Part shown: positions 22,619-33,900 of the stretch, piece by piece
How positions within the stretch are numbered: the stretch's first letter is position 1
How the letters are laid out: every line of letters starts with the position of its first letter
Source: Costus lasius
Taxonomy: Eukaryota; Streptophyta; Magnoliopsida; Zingiberales; Costaceae
Direction of reading: 5' to 3'
NCBI GenBank assembly: GCA_027563935.2
Contig: CM050446.2
Location: 110,402,499 to 110,466,498, forward strand
DNA: 64,000 bases
The notes under the pieces: model-generated
Told to the model about the DNA's origin: nothing
The model's database searches: none
The model's input: only the letters and a program-made list of their open reading frames with translations
Position numbers and translations under genes: made by a program

Positions 22619-24098
22619 TGATAGGACCTAAATAGGCTGCTACCGCAAGTGCACGGTTTATCGCGTAATACAATAAGTATCAATCCCACGAGGACTAAGG
22701 GTCAAGTACTAACTGATCAGTCACTCAATAGCTAGGTGAATGATTAAATGAGAAATGACTAATGTCCTAATGCAAGTAATTAAACTGAAGCAAATTAAAA
22801 ACAAACAGAGCAGAAAACAAACAATTGGGGTTTGAGATCTTTGAGAGAAGATCGGGGTTTTATGTTTCACCACACTGAAGCATGACGAAATATTAAAGTT
22901 GATATTTTCAATTAAGTTTTACCTATGTTCTTAAGGTAATCCTTCCTATGGTACAGATACGCTCCCTCTCAGGACACGATAAAGTGTCTAACTTAACCCA
23001 AGTCTCCTACTCTCATGGTTTACCAGGTTAAGAGGACCCAATGGGTTCTGTGAAGAATTAGGGTTCCTCGGGTTATTTCGACAACTCTCGTTGCTGAAAT
23101 CACCAGTCCTGTCTAAGGAGATCCAATGAATGTGGTTCATCTCTCAGTCCTTCCCACAACATCTAAAGCATGCACATGTATGGCCAGTACATAAACATGA
23201 ATGAAAACTTCCTAGACATGAATAAGAACAGAGATAAATAAGAGAAATATATTAATCAAGTATTAATATTCAACTTCTTACAGTGGGCTATGCCCAAACC
23301 CAAAAAAGAGAGTTTACGCTACAAGATTCATCACGAAATACATGAAATCTCTCATACAAATTAATTTAAACTAGAGGAAGAGGTAGATCCTTGATGGGAG
23401 AAGGTCCAGTACGAAGATCTTCGTCGGAACGGAGAAGAAATCGCACCGGAACAGTGTCGCCGTCAAGAAAATCACCCCAAAACCCTAGTTGTCGCCCCTT
23501 TCGCTCGTTCTCCTCAACCGCTTTATCAAATCTGATGATTCTAGTTCCAAAACATGCGTGGGTAAGTTATGAAGGTCTCCATAAAATTTCAGCAAATTTT
23601 GCTTCCAAAATAGTAAGTTATGGGCAAAAAACTGGACGCCTGTCGAACTAGGCGGGACGATACACGGCCGTGTATGGATGCACAGCCATGCTAGTGTATG
23701 GCTCGGCGACATTATTTTTCTAGAAATATTGCTCTTCACGGCCATGTAGGGGTTCATGGGTGTGCCCATGAACGTTTCGTCAAAAGATCTGAAAGTGCAA
23801 GTTCATACACGGCCGTGCATGGATACACGGTCATGCCCGTGAAGAGCACAGAGAATTCTGTTTGAGCTGAAATTTGACGTGTAGCTTCGTCTCATCATGA
23901 GGATTCGTCCCATATCCTCAGATCTTTCAAATTCTATCGATTTTAGGGAGAAATCCCTGTATTTCAATAAAACAAGGGAAAAATGAAGACTTTAAAGAAT
24001 ATGAAGCAATTAAGTAGATAAATGAGACAAAACATGCATTTTACTCCAAAATAATAGCAGAAATAAGTCACGATATATCATATATTTGCATGTCATCA
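22619..24098 (-). mobile_element. Solo LTR Z (1480 bp) of an Athila-like element
   Basis: Plus-strand start TGATAGGACC and end ATGTCATCA. Flanks are acagg (22614-22618) and gcagg (24099-24103), a near-perfect 5-bp target duplication. Near 22640-22710 it has the reverse of the 'tgtgggat...cgtgcacttg' block of Athila LTRs, giving a minus orientation. The LTR of element C resumes directly on both sides. It has an inverted-repeat array at 23660-23843. Confidence 0.78.
23660..23843. repeat. Three-unit inverted-repeat array in solo LTR Z
   Basis: Units at 23660-23699 (ATACAC...GTGTAT, 40 nt, containing the 16-bp palindrome ATACACGGCCGTGTAT), 23735-23772 (TTCACGG...CCATGAA, with an inner GTTCATGGG/CCCATGAAC) and 23802-23843 (TTCA...TGAA). 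On the minus strand the array begins 255 nt from the LTR 5' end. Confidence 0.75.
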
Positions 24099-24894
24099 GC
24101 AGGCGACAGCTGGCGCAGGAAAATGGAGATCCGCCCACAGTGAACCGAGAGAGAGAAGAAGACTCCGCATGCAGGCGGAGAGGGCTCATCCGATGAGCTT
24201 CACACGGAGCTGCACACAGGCGGCCGGCATCGGACAAGAAGACAACGGGAAGAACACGGCCACTTCAGGTAGGGAACGTCAAGAGTTCACCGGAAACCAA
24301 AGCTCGGCTAGGAATGAGAATTAGAGGGGTAAGAAAATACCTCGGCGATCACTCAGGCCACCGGCTCCTTCTTTCCGGTGAAGAGGATGCTGGCTGCGCC
24401 TTCCAAGGCGATCTGGAAGTGAGGTCCGTCGAGGTTGACGACTAAGAAAGCGACAGCAGCGGTGGCGTGGCGGAGAAGATCGACAGGGAAGACGGAGTTC
24501 TCCCGGGCACACCGACCACCCACCTGCACCACCGAGTGCCTGGAGAACGACTGCCGATGGCGGCATCAACGAGATCCGAGATCGGAGAGGAGGGCGATGA
24601 GAGAAAACTCGAGCGGAGATTGGGAAAAGCACCGCGTGCGAGAGTCTCTCTCCTCTTTTTTGCTCTTTCTCATTTTTGCCCGAGTCAACGTGAACATTGC
24701 GTCGGTCGCCCATGCCCTCGAATTGTCCCATCCGCATCACCATTCACAACGCTTGCGAGATTTCGCTCGTTGGCAAAATCTTTTCCGGATCTGGGCTGCG
24801 CCCGATCCAATCCGTTAACCCGCCGCTCCAATCGGCTCGGTGAAGATGAGCTGGGCTGGGGAATTGGGCCACGCCTAATTTCAAGCCCAGTGGC

Positions 24895-25524
24895 CTAACA
24901 TTCTCCCCCTCCGGAGTGAGTCGCTGTCCTCGGTGACTCAAAATAACATCGGATCTCGTCTTCGAACTGCCTCAATTCGAACGCCTTATACCATCTAGCT
25001 TCTTCCATTGGAGAACCTTCCCATCGAACAAGAAATTCTGTTTGTCGGTTCATCCTGCTATGTCCCAAAACTCGGTGATCTAGGATTTCTCCGATCCTTT
25101 GGTCGAACTCTGTTCGGATCGTAGGAGGTGCACGAAGCGACTGTGACCGAGTCGGATCCCCTGGATCCTTATGGAACCTCTTTAGGAAACTCACATGGAA
25201 TGTCGGATGCAGCTTCATCTAGTTAGGGAGCTTCAAACGATACACGGCTGAGCTAACATGACTCAACACCTCGAAAGGTCCATCGTATCTCTGTATAAGG
25301 CCTCGATGTGCTGCCTTCGCAGATATCTTCCTCCATATCTGCGGAGTAAGTTGGAGAAGCACTAAGTTGCCCACGGCGAATTCTTCATCCCGACGTCGAC
25401 GATTTGCATAATGTTGCATTCGTCTAGCTGCTAGCTCGAGGCTATCCCTAGCCTCCAGGAGCGACTCCACTCGCTCACGAGCTGCCCGTTGAGCCATAAG
25501 ACATCTCCCCTCGGAGGTCCTCAT
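24895..25524 (-). pseudogene. Element C integrase C-terminus and chromodomain
   Basis: 25524-25219 (minus) is the end of the integrase: NLVLLQLTP and QRYDGPFEVLSHVSSAVYRL, the GPF/Y module. 25218-24895 starts with HPTFHVSFLKRF and ends with a chromodomain of the form EILDHRV...TEFLVRWEGSPMEEARWYKAFEL...FEDEI. Chromodomains at this place define chromoviruses and are thought to steer integration to particular chromatin. The two pieces are separated by a stop at the end of the first. Confidence 0.8.
24901..24915 (-). other. Element C polypurine tract
   Basis: The minus strand reads a purine run (ggagggggagaa) immediately before the LTR terminus TGTTAGGCC. Overlaps the end of the last pol ORF. 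Confidence 0.65.
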
Positions 25525-25617
25525 CGCGATGTCAACGGGGGTTAGGGGCTATCTCCCTAACACAAGTTCAAAGGGGTTGTGCCCCGTGGACGATGATCTG
25601 TGGAGATTGTAAGCAAA

Positions 25618-26237
25618 CTATGCAGAATCAATCCACTTCACCCAGTCCTTTTGACTCGCAGTCACAAAATGACGGAGGTAGTCCTCCACGAGGGCATTCA
25701 CCCGCTCCGTCTGTCCATCCGTCTGGGGATGGTTCGCTGTGGAGAAGTTTAACTTCGTTCCCAGGTTGTCGAACAACGTCGACCAAAAGCGTCCGGTGAA
25801 CCGGGCATCCCTATCGCTCACGATATCAGTTGGGATCCCAAAATGTTTCACCACGTTATGAAAGAACAAATCTGCAGCTACCACAATTGAGCATGGTTCG
25901 GGTGCTGGAATGAAAACTCCATACTTGGAGAATCTATCCACAACCCCGAATATAGATGTTTTCCCCTCAACCTTGGGAAACTCACCAATAAAATGTATGG
26001 ACACACTTGTCCAGGGGCTCTTGGGTATAGGCAAGGGTTGCAACAACCCAACCGGTAATCTCCGATCGACCTTGTCTTGTTGACAAACAAGACATGTGTT
26101 GACATACATCTCAATGTCGGCACGCATATCTGGCCAGTAACATGACCTGGACAACAGGGCGAACATGCATCTTTGTCCTGGATGACCCGATCACGGGGTA
26201 TCATGGAGCTCCCTAAGCAGCTCATGTCATAACCCAC
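25618..26237 (-). pseudogene. Element C integrase, first catalytic Asp replaced
   Basis: Minus strand. The zinc-binding region has an in-frame TGA between its two His, then CLVCQQDK. In the core, the residue expected to be the first catalytic Asp (usual phrase S-x-D-F-I) is His: SVSIHFIGEF, codon CAT at about 25994-25996. The second Asp (SDRDARF) and the Glu (TERVNALVEDYL) are present. The integrase was therefore inactive apart from the stop codon. Confidence 0.78.
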
Positions 26238-27585
26238 CGGATGCGGGGACTAGTGGCCTCTCGCCATGGGCCATGACAACGTCATCACCACCCAAATAAT
26301 ATCGTCGGGTCGTACCCGACTTAATCTGTTCAACAATCTTTCGATATGTCTTATAGAAAGTGGCTGCTGCTTTTATTCTTGTAAGGAGATCTCCCTCCAC
26401 TCTAGAGATCGCAAAGCAGACTAAGGCATTTAGCCTACTTAGTACATCAGGCACTACATTAGCCTTCCCAGGCTTATGTTCCCACTGGAACTGGAATTCT
26501 GCTAGGAATTCCTGCCATCTAGCCTGTTTTGCCGATAATTTCTTCTGTGTGGTGAAATTTGTATCTGCCACATTGTCGGTTTTCACCACGAAGGCGTTAC
26601 CTAGGAGATAAACTCTCCATGTTCGGAGGCAGTGCACCACTGTTACCATCTACTTTCATGCACAGAGTACCTCTGCTCTGTCTCATTCAGCTTTCGACTC
26701 TCGAGCAACCCCGAATGAACTTTCGATAAAAGTTCACAACACCGAGAAAACTCCTCAACTCGATCTGATTTGAGGGGACTTGCTATTCCACAATGGCTCG
26801 GACCTTGTCCTTGTCCATCTGCACCTGGCCATGGCCTACCACATGTCCAAGGAAGGAAATCTCTTCCGACATGAAAGTGCATTTCTCTTTTTCCCTCAAA
26901 ACTTGAAGAACCCTCTTCAAGTGTACCAAATGTTCCTCAACGCTTGAGGAGTATACCACGATATCATCCAGATATACTACGATGAAGTTATCCAGAAAAG
27001 GTGCTAACACCTGGTTCATGAGATGAAAACACGTCGCCGGAGCGTTGGTTAGCCCAAAGGGCATGACCAGGAACTCAAATGCTCCATAACGGGTCACGCA
27101 GGTTATCTTCCGCTCGTCGCCCTCGGCGATACGGACCTGCCAGTAGTTCAATCTCAAGTCAAGCTTGGAGAATATCGTAGCTTTTCCCAATCTATCCAGT
27201 AGATCTGGGATTAGTGGAATAGGATAGCACAGTCCCAGACTATTATCTTATTTAGGGCTCTGTAATCCACACAGAACCTCAAAGACCCGTCCTTCTTCTT
27301 TTGGAATAGGACTGGGGCTCCATACGGTGACACGGTTGGCCGCACAAACCCTGCTTCCAACAACTCATCAAGTTGCTTATGAAGCTTAGCCAACTCCACC
27401 GGTGGCATCCTATAAGGTGCCTTGGATGGGGGAGTAGATCCTGCCACAAGCTCTATCTTATGGTCGATCCCTCTCCTAGGTGGGAGGTGCTTCGGCAATT
27501 CCGAAGGCATCACATCAGCAAACTCCTCCAACACTTTTTTTGATCGCGAAGGGAATCTCACTCCTTGTCGGGTGGGGCCCTCCAC
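26227..27585 (-). pseudogene. Element C reverse transcriptase / RNase H
   Basis: 27585-27211 has the start of RT ([35 protein letters not shown]), followed by a frame change. 27190-26783 has GKATIFSKLDL, MPFGLTNAPAT and the catalytic box YLDDIVVYS. Then a piece of the connection/RNase H region is missing: FYRKFIRGCS is followed within about 10 codons by RKLNETEQRYS, a loss of roughly 80 codons judged against Athila-B. 26649-26227 holds the rest of RNase H (KTDNVADTNF, FQFQWEHKPGKANVVPDVLSR). Confidence 0.8.
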
Positions 27586-28221
27586 CTAAACGGCCATAAG
27601 CATCGGATCTCCTTGGCGTAACCCTGCAGCCAAGGCGTTCGCCGACAGGGGCACTCCCTGGGAGTCCCTCTTCTTTCCCTTCCTCGGCTCCGTGCTACCA
27701 ATGCAAGGAACGAGGTAATGGGAATCCTCATCGTGTATCTGTATCCCATACAGATAAGGCATCACAGCTATCTTTGCCTTGACCAAAAGTTCGAGGCCAA
27801 AATAGCTTCATAGTCTGGCAGTTTCAGAATCTTCGCATGGCAACGGCCCTGCCAACTGCCGATTACGATATCCCTAAGACCTTCGGGTCTACTGCACCAA
27901 CCGACCTTACTCGGCCCCGTGCTGGGGATATCTTAAGTCCAACTCTCTTAGCCGTGGTTCGCTTATGAAATGGTGCGATGCACTAGTATCAATCATAGCG
28001 TTCACCGACTGAGAGTTTATAAGGGACACAACATATACTAACATTGGCCTCTCCCTACTAGTAGAGGCAGTGCCCAACACCAGGGGATTCAGGAGCGCCT
28101 CTTGATCCCGTACGTTGTTCTTATCTTCTGCTATTGCAGTGGGTGGGCAGTCCCCGACCGTCTTTGTCGGCTTTGGTGTCACGGGCCGACTCTCCCGCGT
28201 GAATGGCTCTTTGCCCTTCAC
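27586..28221 (-). pseudogene. Element C protease region
   Basis: 28221-27907 (minus) contains NAMIDTSASHHFIS, the aspartic protease active-site loop, with Ser where Gly is usual (D-T-S-A). It is preceded by a basic linker (KGKEPFTRES). 27786-27586 continues as a weakly conserved linker before RT. Stops occur between the pieces. Confidence 0.65.
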
Positions 28222-28344
28222 GGCGAACGAACTCTTCGTTCACGAAATAGAAGCCGTACCACTCGCAGTGGCAAGGGTTAAGAAGGGGACATGTTCCCCG
28301 AAGACCATGTGGTTCACTAAAGCTTCCGCAGCCTGATACAATTG

Positions 28345-28695
28345 CTACATATTGTCTCGGATGTTCGCGACATACCAGACTTTCTCGAGGGCGCCCCTCG
28401 TAGAACGCGTCAAGTTCCTTGGAAGGAACTGAGTCACGATCTCCGTTTTAAGCCTCTCCCAAGAGAGCTTATGGGCTAGATCGATCCCGAATAAGTTGGA
28501 AGCGGCCTGAGTCCGCCTCCATAACTTCGTGTCTCTGGAGAGATACACGATGCAAGCTTGGGCTTGCTCCCCCTTGGGGATCTGAATATCCTGGGAATAT
28601 ATTTCCATATCCAAAGGGGAGTTCTCAACTCCCGCGGAGCAGCGCATCTCTCGAAAGGGGGCAGGCTCCGGGACACGTCGTCGCATGACGGTCTC
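28345..28695 (-). pseudogene. Element C gag fragment
   Basis: Minus strand: RRRVPEPAPF, EIYSQDIQIPKGEQAQACIV, KLWRRTQAA and IVTQFLPRN, the gag domain also seen in element D (49580-49900). It ends at a stop after NIRDNM. Downstream sequence (QLYQAAEAL) shows that a stretch of gag has been deleted. Upstream, gag is cut by partial LTR W at 28696. Confidence 0.75.
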
Positions 28696-29402
28696 TGACA
28701 CTGTCCGCAAGTGCACGGAAATGTTGAAGTAATACAAAAGATATCGATCCCACAGGGAGCAAGGTGAGTACTAGAAAATCTAACTTCTTGGAATCCAAGC
28801 TAATCGAATCGTGGTTTTTTTTTAGCGATTAAGTAAACTAAAACTAAGCAAAATAGTAAACAAGAAATCAAACAACTACAACAGGGAAAATATATGAGAG
28901 AGAATATCAGGGCAAAAGTTTCCACCACTCTGACGATTCTATTTGTGCTAAGAGATAAATACCGGTTATAAGGATTTACGGATATGCATAAGGAATCTAT
29001 CCTAGGGTACAAGATGCCCTCTTTCGAGTGTACACTCCGGTATTTGCCTAGAACGTCTCCTACTTTCGCGGTGGACCGTTCTCGACAAACCCACTGAGCT
29101 CTGTGGCAGATTATGAACCCTCGAGCAAAGAACACGCACTTTCACGTCGCGTCTTCACAAGATTCACATAGAGGTTCGGTCATTACGGTCGAACTTTCGT
29201 TATGGACCGTAACAACTATGACATGACGATACTTGGCCAAAGTAAAGATCAAGATATTAATACTTCTAGTGAAATATGCTCAGAATATGATCCAAAGAAC
29301 AAGATTAAAACAAGAGTTGCAAATAGAATTCGTCAGATGGCCTCAACCTAGCCCTGATACAAAGTTTACGCTACAACCATCGTTGAATCGCTAAAAATCT
29401 AA
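28696..29402 (-). mobile_element. Partial Athila-like LTR (W)
   Basis: Plus-strand start TGACACTGTCCGCAAGTGCA, which resembles the reverse of the end of solo LTR Y (TGACACGACCGCAAG). The rest aligns with the reverse of about 8690-9360, to gtttacgctacaa...ctaaaaatct at about 29400. The other half of the LTR, where a hairpin array would lie, is absent, and the sequence passes directly into element C's 5' LTR. The boundary with element C lies between 29400 and 29414. Confidence 0.7.
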
Positions 29403-29413
29403 GCCGCACGCAG

Positions 29414-30296
29414 ACGGGCAAAGAGGGAGCCCGACTTCAGTCACACGCAGGCGACGGCCGGCGTAGGAAAAGGGAGATCCGCCCACATCGAACCGAGAGA
29501 GAGAAGAAGTCTCCTCACGTAGGCGGAGAGGGCTCCTCTAGTGAGCTTCACATGGAGTCGCACGCAGGTGGGTCTGAGCCGAAAATTCACGCACACAGGC
29601 GGCCGGCGTCGGACAAGAAGACGGCGGGAAAAACACTGCCACTTCAGGCAGGGAATGTCGAGAGTTCGCTGGAAATCGAAGCTCGGTCGGGAACGAGAAT
29701 CAGAGGCGTAAGAGAATACCTCGGCGATCACTCAGGCCACCGGCTCCTTCTTTCCAGTGAAGAGGATGCCGGCTGTGCCTTCCAAGGTGATCTGGAAGTG
29801 AGGTCCAGCGAGGTTGACGACGAAGAAAGCGACAGTAGCGGCGGCGTGGTGGAGAAGATCGACAGGGAAGACAGAGTTCTCCCGGGCACACCGACCACCA
29901 AGCCGCACCACTGGGTGCCTGGAGAACGGCCGCAGACAGTGGTGTCGACGAGATCCAAGATCGAAGAGGGCGATGAGAGAAAACTCGAGCGGAGATTGGG
30001 AAAAGCACTGTGTGCGAGAGGGACCAAGCTCCTTTCTCTCTCTCCTATTTTTCGCTCTTTCTTGTTTTCGCCCGAGTCAACACGAACGTCGCGTCGGTCG
30101 CCCATGCCCTCGAATTGTCCCATCTGCATCAGCATTCACGACGCTTGCGAGATTTCGCCCGTTGGCGAAATCTTTTCCGAATCCGGGCTGTGTCGGATCC
30201 AATCCGTTAACCCGCCGCTCCAATCAACTGGGTGAAGATGAGCTGGCTGGGCTAGGGAATTGGGTCGCGCCCAATTTTAAGCCCAGTGGCCTAACA
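29414..30296 (-). repeat. Element C 5' LTR, outer half
   Basis: Aligns with 22581-22618 plus 24099-24900 and ends GGCCTAACA at 30296. The half next to the primer site is missing, as are the primer site and the 5' leader. The end lies 685 bp upstream of the start codon of the synthetase gene. Confidence 0.8.
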
Positions 30297-30981
30297 CTAA
30301 TTAAGGGATAATTATATGTCAAAACATAAGTAAAAAGATTATAATACTCCTATTTAATCCTACAGAAAAAGTGAAAAAAATGATAAGAAGGTATATAATG
30401 TTTAATGTGGTTAGTACTATTAATAAGTTAGTTTGCTCGTTCAACATAGCATCCCTTAGGAATTTATACATAGAATGTGTACCCCGTGTGTATATAATTG
30501 CTATATTGCGATGAAGTTTTCTTGGTACTAATGCACCAGTTTAATAAGAAATTTTTTTTGAGGGAAATAGTCTCTCTAAAAGATTATAAAGAGACACGGT
30601 CTAGAATCATTGGATAGTGCCTGTCTAAAATTTGATCCATTAAGATATGGTGCATGTTAGCAGTATACTGTCATGTATAGGAGAAATTTGATCCAATGAA
30701 TCCTCTGTATTATAACTGTTCATAGTTTGGAGCTTCTAAATTTTTAAGAGGAATGTCTCTTCCTCTTAAAAATTATATTTAGTTTGATAAACACCATCGC
30801 AACTGTTACTCTAACAATACGGACGAGTTGGCGCGCATCACCCGGTCGGACTCAACGGTGACTAAGTTAGATTAAAATCCCTAATCCCCAAAACCCCTCA
30901 CTCCAGCATTCGGCGGAAGGCGGCCGCACGATCCTACGAAACCGACGAGGAGAGAGAGAGAGAGAGAGAGCAGGCAGGACG
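30297..30981 (+). promoter_or_regulatory. Upstream region and 5' leader of the cysteinyl-tRNA synthetase gene
   Basis: The 685 bp between element C and the ATG hold the promoter. The distal part is AT-rich; the proximal 80-100 bp are GC-rich and end with a GA-repeat leader (30950-30970). No single TATA box can be chosen with confidence. No other gene is seen here. Confidence 0.5.
30950..30970 (+). repeat. GA microsatellite in the 5' leader
   Basis: An uninterrupted run of about ten GA dinucleotides, ending 11 bases upstream of the start codon. GA/CT repeats are common in plant 5' leaders and can bind GAGA-type factors. Confidence 0.85.
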
Positions 30982-33900
30982 ATGGCGAATCCTGAGCTGG
31001 TGCTCTTCAATTCGATGTCTAAGCAGAAGGAGCAGTTCAAGCCTCTCGTGGAGGGGAAGGTCTCCATGTACGTCTGCGGCATCACCCCCTACGATTACAG
31101 CCACATCGGTCACGCTCGCGCCTACGTCTCCTTCGATGTGCTATACAGGTCTGCTGCCTCTCTTTCCGTGCCCTAGTTTCATCTCTCTTTTCATCAAATT
31201 TGCAAGTTCAAACCCTTCGAGCGGAGAGTAGGAAGTTTGACTTAATTCTTTTTATATAAAGGGTTAAGTTAGTGGCGAAGTAATTTGTTTGTTCTGGCAG
31301 AGACGACTATTCCTTAGTGAATTAAGTTCTCTATTGTATCGTTGAATCAGAATTATCTGTAGTAGCGACTGCCCACTTCTTTAAGCAAAGGGAGCGAGAC
31401 AATGATGAGAACCAACTTCCAGACCAATGTAATTGCCGCCTTTTTGGTTGAATAAATGTAGGACCATCGTATGTGTCATATTTCATGGCGAGTTAGAAAT
31501 ACCATTTTGTTATGGACCAAGTGCCGAGATAGTGTTTAGCTCTGTCCAAATGTTGTTATGTTGGCAATGTAGTTTGATTGGTTTTTGACACTAGTGATAA
31601 ATGAATTAATTTTTCTGTATGTGGCGTGTACCATGAACGAAGTATACCAATCTAATGATAGAACAATGTATGACGAAGGTGTCTTGAATGACTAGTTGGG
31701 AAGGCAAGTGCGGGTTGAAGTGCTTATTCATTGTCTCCTTTCTGAATGTAATATCATAGAGTTATGTAACATTGGTAATATGTGAGATAGAATGTAGAAA
31801 CAACATGAATTCATTGGTTGATTATGTTTTATCATTGTAAATTTTAGTGTAATCGATCCAAATTGTTCGTTGACGAATACATTCAACAGTGTTTAAAGAA
31901 ACATTTATTGTGGCCGTTTCTATATTTGCAAATGCGAACCACATCCAATGTATGCATATAAAATATGTCTACAACATTGCGTATACTGTATTCACAAAAA
32001 GTCACCCGATCAACTTCTTATGTGAGCTTATAACTTTGCATGTATCCAAGTTATCATATATGTTACCTTATAAATTCTTAACAATTTCATGTATTGATTT
32101 TGAATTTTTTTGAGGTAATATGTACATTTTTTTTTGCCAACGGCAAGTAATCAGTTTATTAAAAGAGGAGGAAAAAAATATACATCATTGGAGGTACAAT
32201 ACACCAAGCTCCCCATGGTTCCAAGGATTTTCATAAAAATTCGACAGCATCTCCCTTACACATTCCCTATATCAGCCTGTACAAAACATGAACACGAAAC
32301 CAAACAGACCAAAGCTCACGAAAAAGATCACAATATACTAATACATGCCAGTACAGGATCTCAAAACATCATACACACATAGTCCCATAATTCATGCTCG
32401 TCACTGGGAAGCCCTTGATCTTGCACGCACCCTACTGACCCAGGCTTCCATGAAATCTTTCATATTTTGACCTAATCTAGAGTTTGCAGCCAGATACTCG
32501 ACCTTTGCTTTAACACAAGTGATAAGATTGTAGACCATTTGCCATTCCTTGTATAAGTGTGGTTAAAGATACGGTTATTTTTTTCTCTCCATGCCACATG
32601 GACAAAACCGGTAAGAATGAGCTTTTTAATAATATCGGATTGTGACGATCGCCGCCTATTGGTAATAGAAGATAATACTTCTGGCCACGTATTCCTATTG
32701 GAGGGAATCCCATATATCTCCTTTATTTCAGCCCAAGCTCTAGATATAATTCCACATTGGAAAAAAACATGTGTCATAAACTCAACAGTTGATTGACATG
32801 AAGGGCATAGGTTATCAGATACAATCTTCCAATTAAATAAACTATCCAAAGTTGGTAATCTTCTTAAACATAGCATCCAGGTAGTGAAGGAAAATTTTGG
32901 AATTTTTTCTTTGAACCAAACAATATCAGTCCACGGCTGCTTAATAATATTAAACTAAGCTGCGTAAGCAGAAGAGATAGAGAATGTCCCTATCGTAGAA
33001 GGTTTTCAATATATCTTGTTCTCGGTTAGTGCTCGATCAATGTGGATGTTATGAAATGAATTGTACATTTCAGCTAATTTTGAAGAGCAAGGGGCTAGAA
33101 CACTCCATTTACCATCTTGGATAACCTCCTTCAGGGACACATCTCTACCTAGAGGGTAAACAGACCGAAAGTTTTCCACTAGGTCCCCCAACAAGGTTGG
33201 GCCAATCCATGGATCCAGCCAAATCTTGATAGACCTCCAATTAGCAATACAACATCCGATCATGTTCCTGCACATCTCCCTCACATTTAGGATACTTCTA
33301 AAGCTCCACGAGCATTGTTTAGAAATAGGGAAAGACCAAATAGACTCCTTCTTTAAGAAAATATTGTGTATCCACTTAACCCATAACGAATCATTCTTAT
33401 TGGCAAGGTTCCAAAGATGCCTGGCTATAAATGCCTTGTTCAGGAACGTGATATTCCTTAGCCCGAGCCCTCCCATTGCCTTTAGCCTGGCAACATTGTC
33501 CCAAGAGATTTTAATGAATCCTTTCCTTTGACCAGTGTTCTGTAAGAATATCGAAACCATGGAGTTAACTTTTGAAATAATTGTGGACGGTAAAATAAAT
33601 GCACCACACCAATACATAATGCTCCCATAGCACACCGATTGAATCAATTCTATACGCCCTGCATAAGAGAGCTTCCTACTCTTCTAATTTGCCAGTTTCT
33701 TCAAGATCTTTTCCAATAAAGGTAAACAATCTCGATATGTGAGTTTTTTGCTAGTAATAGGAATTCCCAGGTATTTTACCGGTAGAGAACCACTGGTAAG
33801 GCCAAGAATATCACATATTGTATCCTGCATATCATGGTGGCAGCGAGAGAAAATAATGTTGGACTTGGATTTATTTGTGTAAAGCCCGGTCTCCTCTGCA

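Larger units (their letters stand above)
21608..24900 (-). repeat. Element C 3' LTR, interrupted by solo LTR Z
   Basis: Plus-strand ends are TGTCACGCC at 21608 and GGCCTAACA at 24900. The LTR proper is 21608-22618 plus 24099-24900 (about 1.8 kb). It matches 29414-30296 over its right half. The left end is also similar to the end of the element D LTR (reverse complement of about 49080-49244). A short phrase like cgcacgccggtga recurs at about 22062, 22096 and 22132. ORFs in this GC-rich DNA have no recognised similarity. Confidence 0.8.
21608..30296 (-). mobile_element. Element C: decayed chromovirus (Ty3/gypsy with C-terminal chromodomain)
   Basis: Minus-strand order: partial 5' LTR (30296-29414), partial LTR W (29402-28696), gag (28695-28345), protease (about 28040), RT, RNase H, integrase, chromodomain (about 25090-24930), polypurine tract (24915-24901) and 3' LTR (24900-21608, interrupted by Z). 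Outer flanks CTAAC (21603-21607) and CTAAT (30297-30301) fit a 5-bp target duplication with one later change. The primer site and 5' part of gag are gone. Frameshifts, an internal RNase H deletion and a catalytic-residue change mark it as dead. Confidence 0.85.

Noticed and set aside
22215..22673. 152-codon minus-strand ORF and several neighbours
   Set aside because: Spans the junction of the element C LTR and solo LTR Z, so it cannot be an old gene; composition is that of GC-rich LTR DNA.
29552..30235. 227-codon plus-strand ORF
   Set aside because: Within the element C 5' LTR and paralleled by an ORF in the 3' LTR copy (24467-24898); antisense to the element with no recognised domain.
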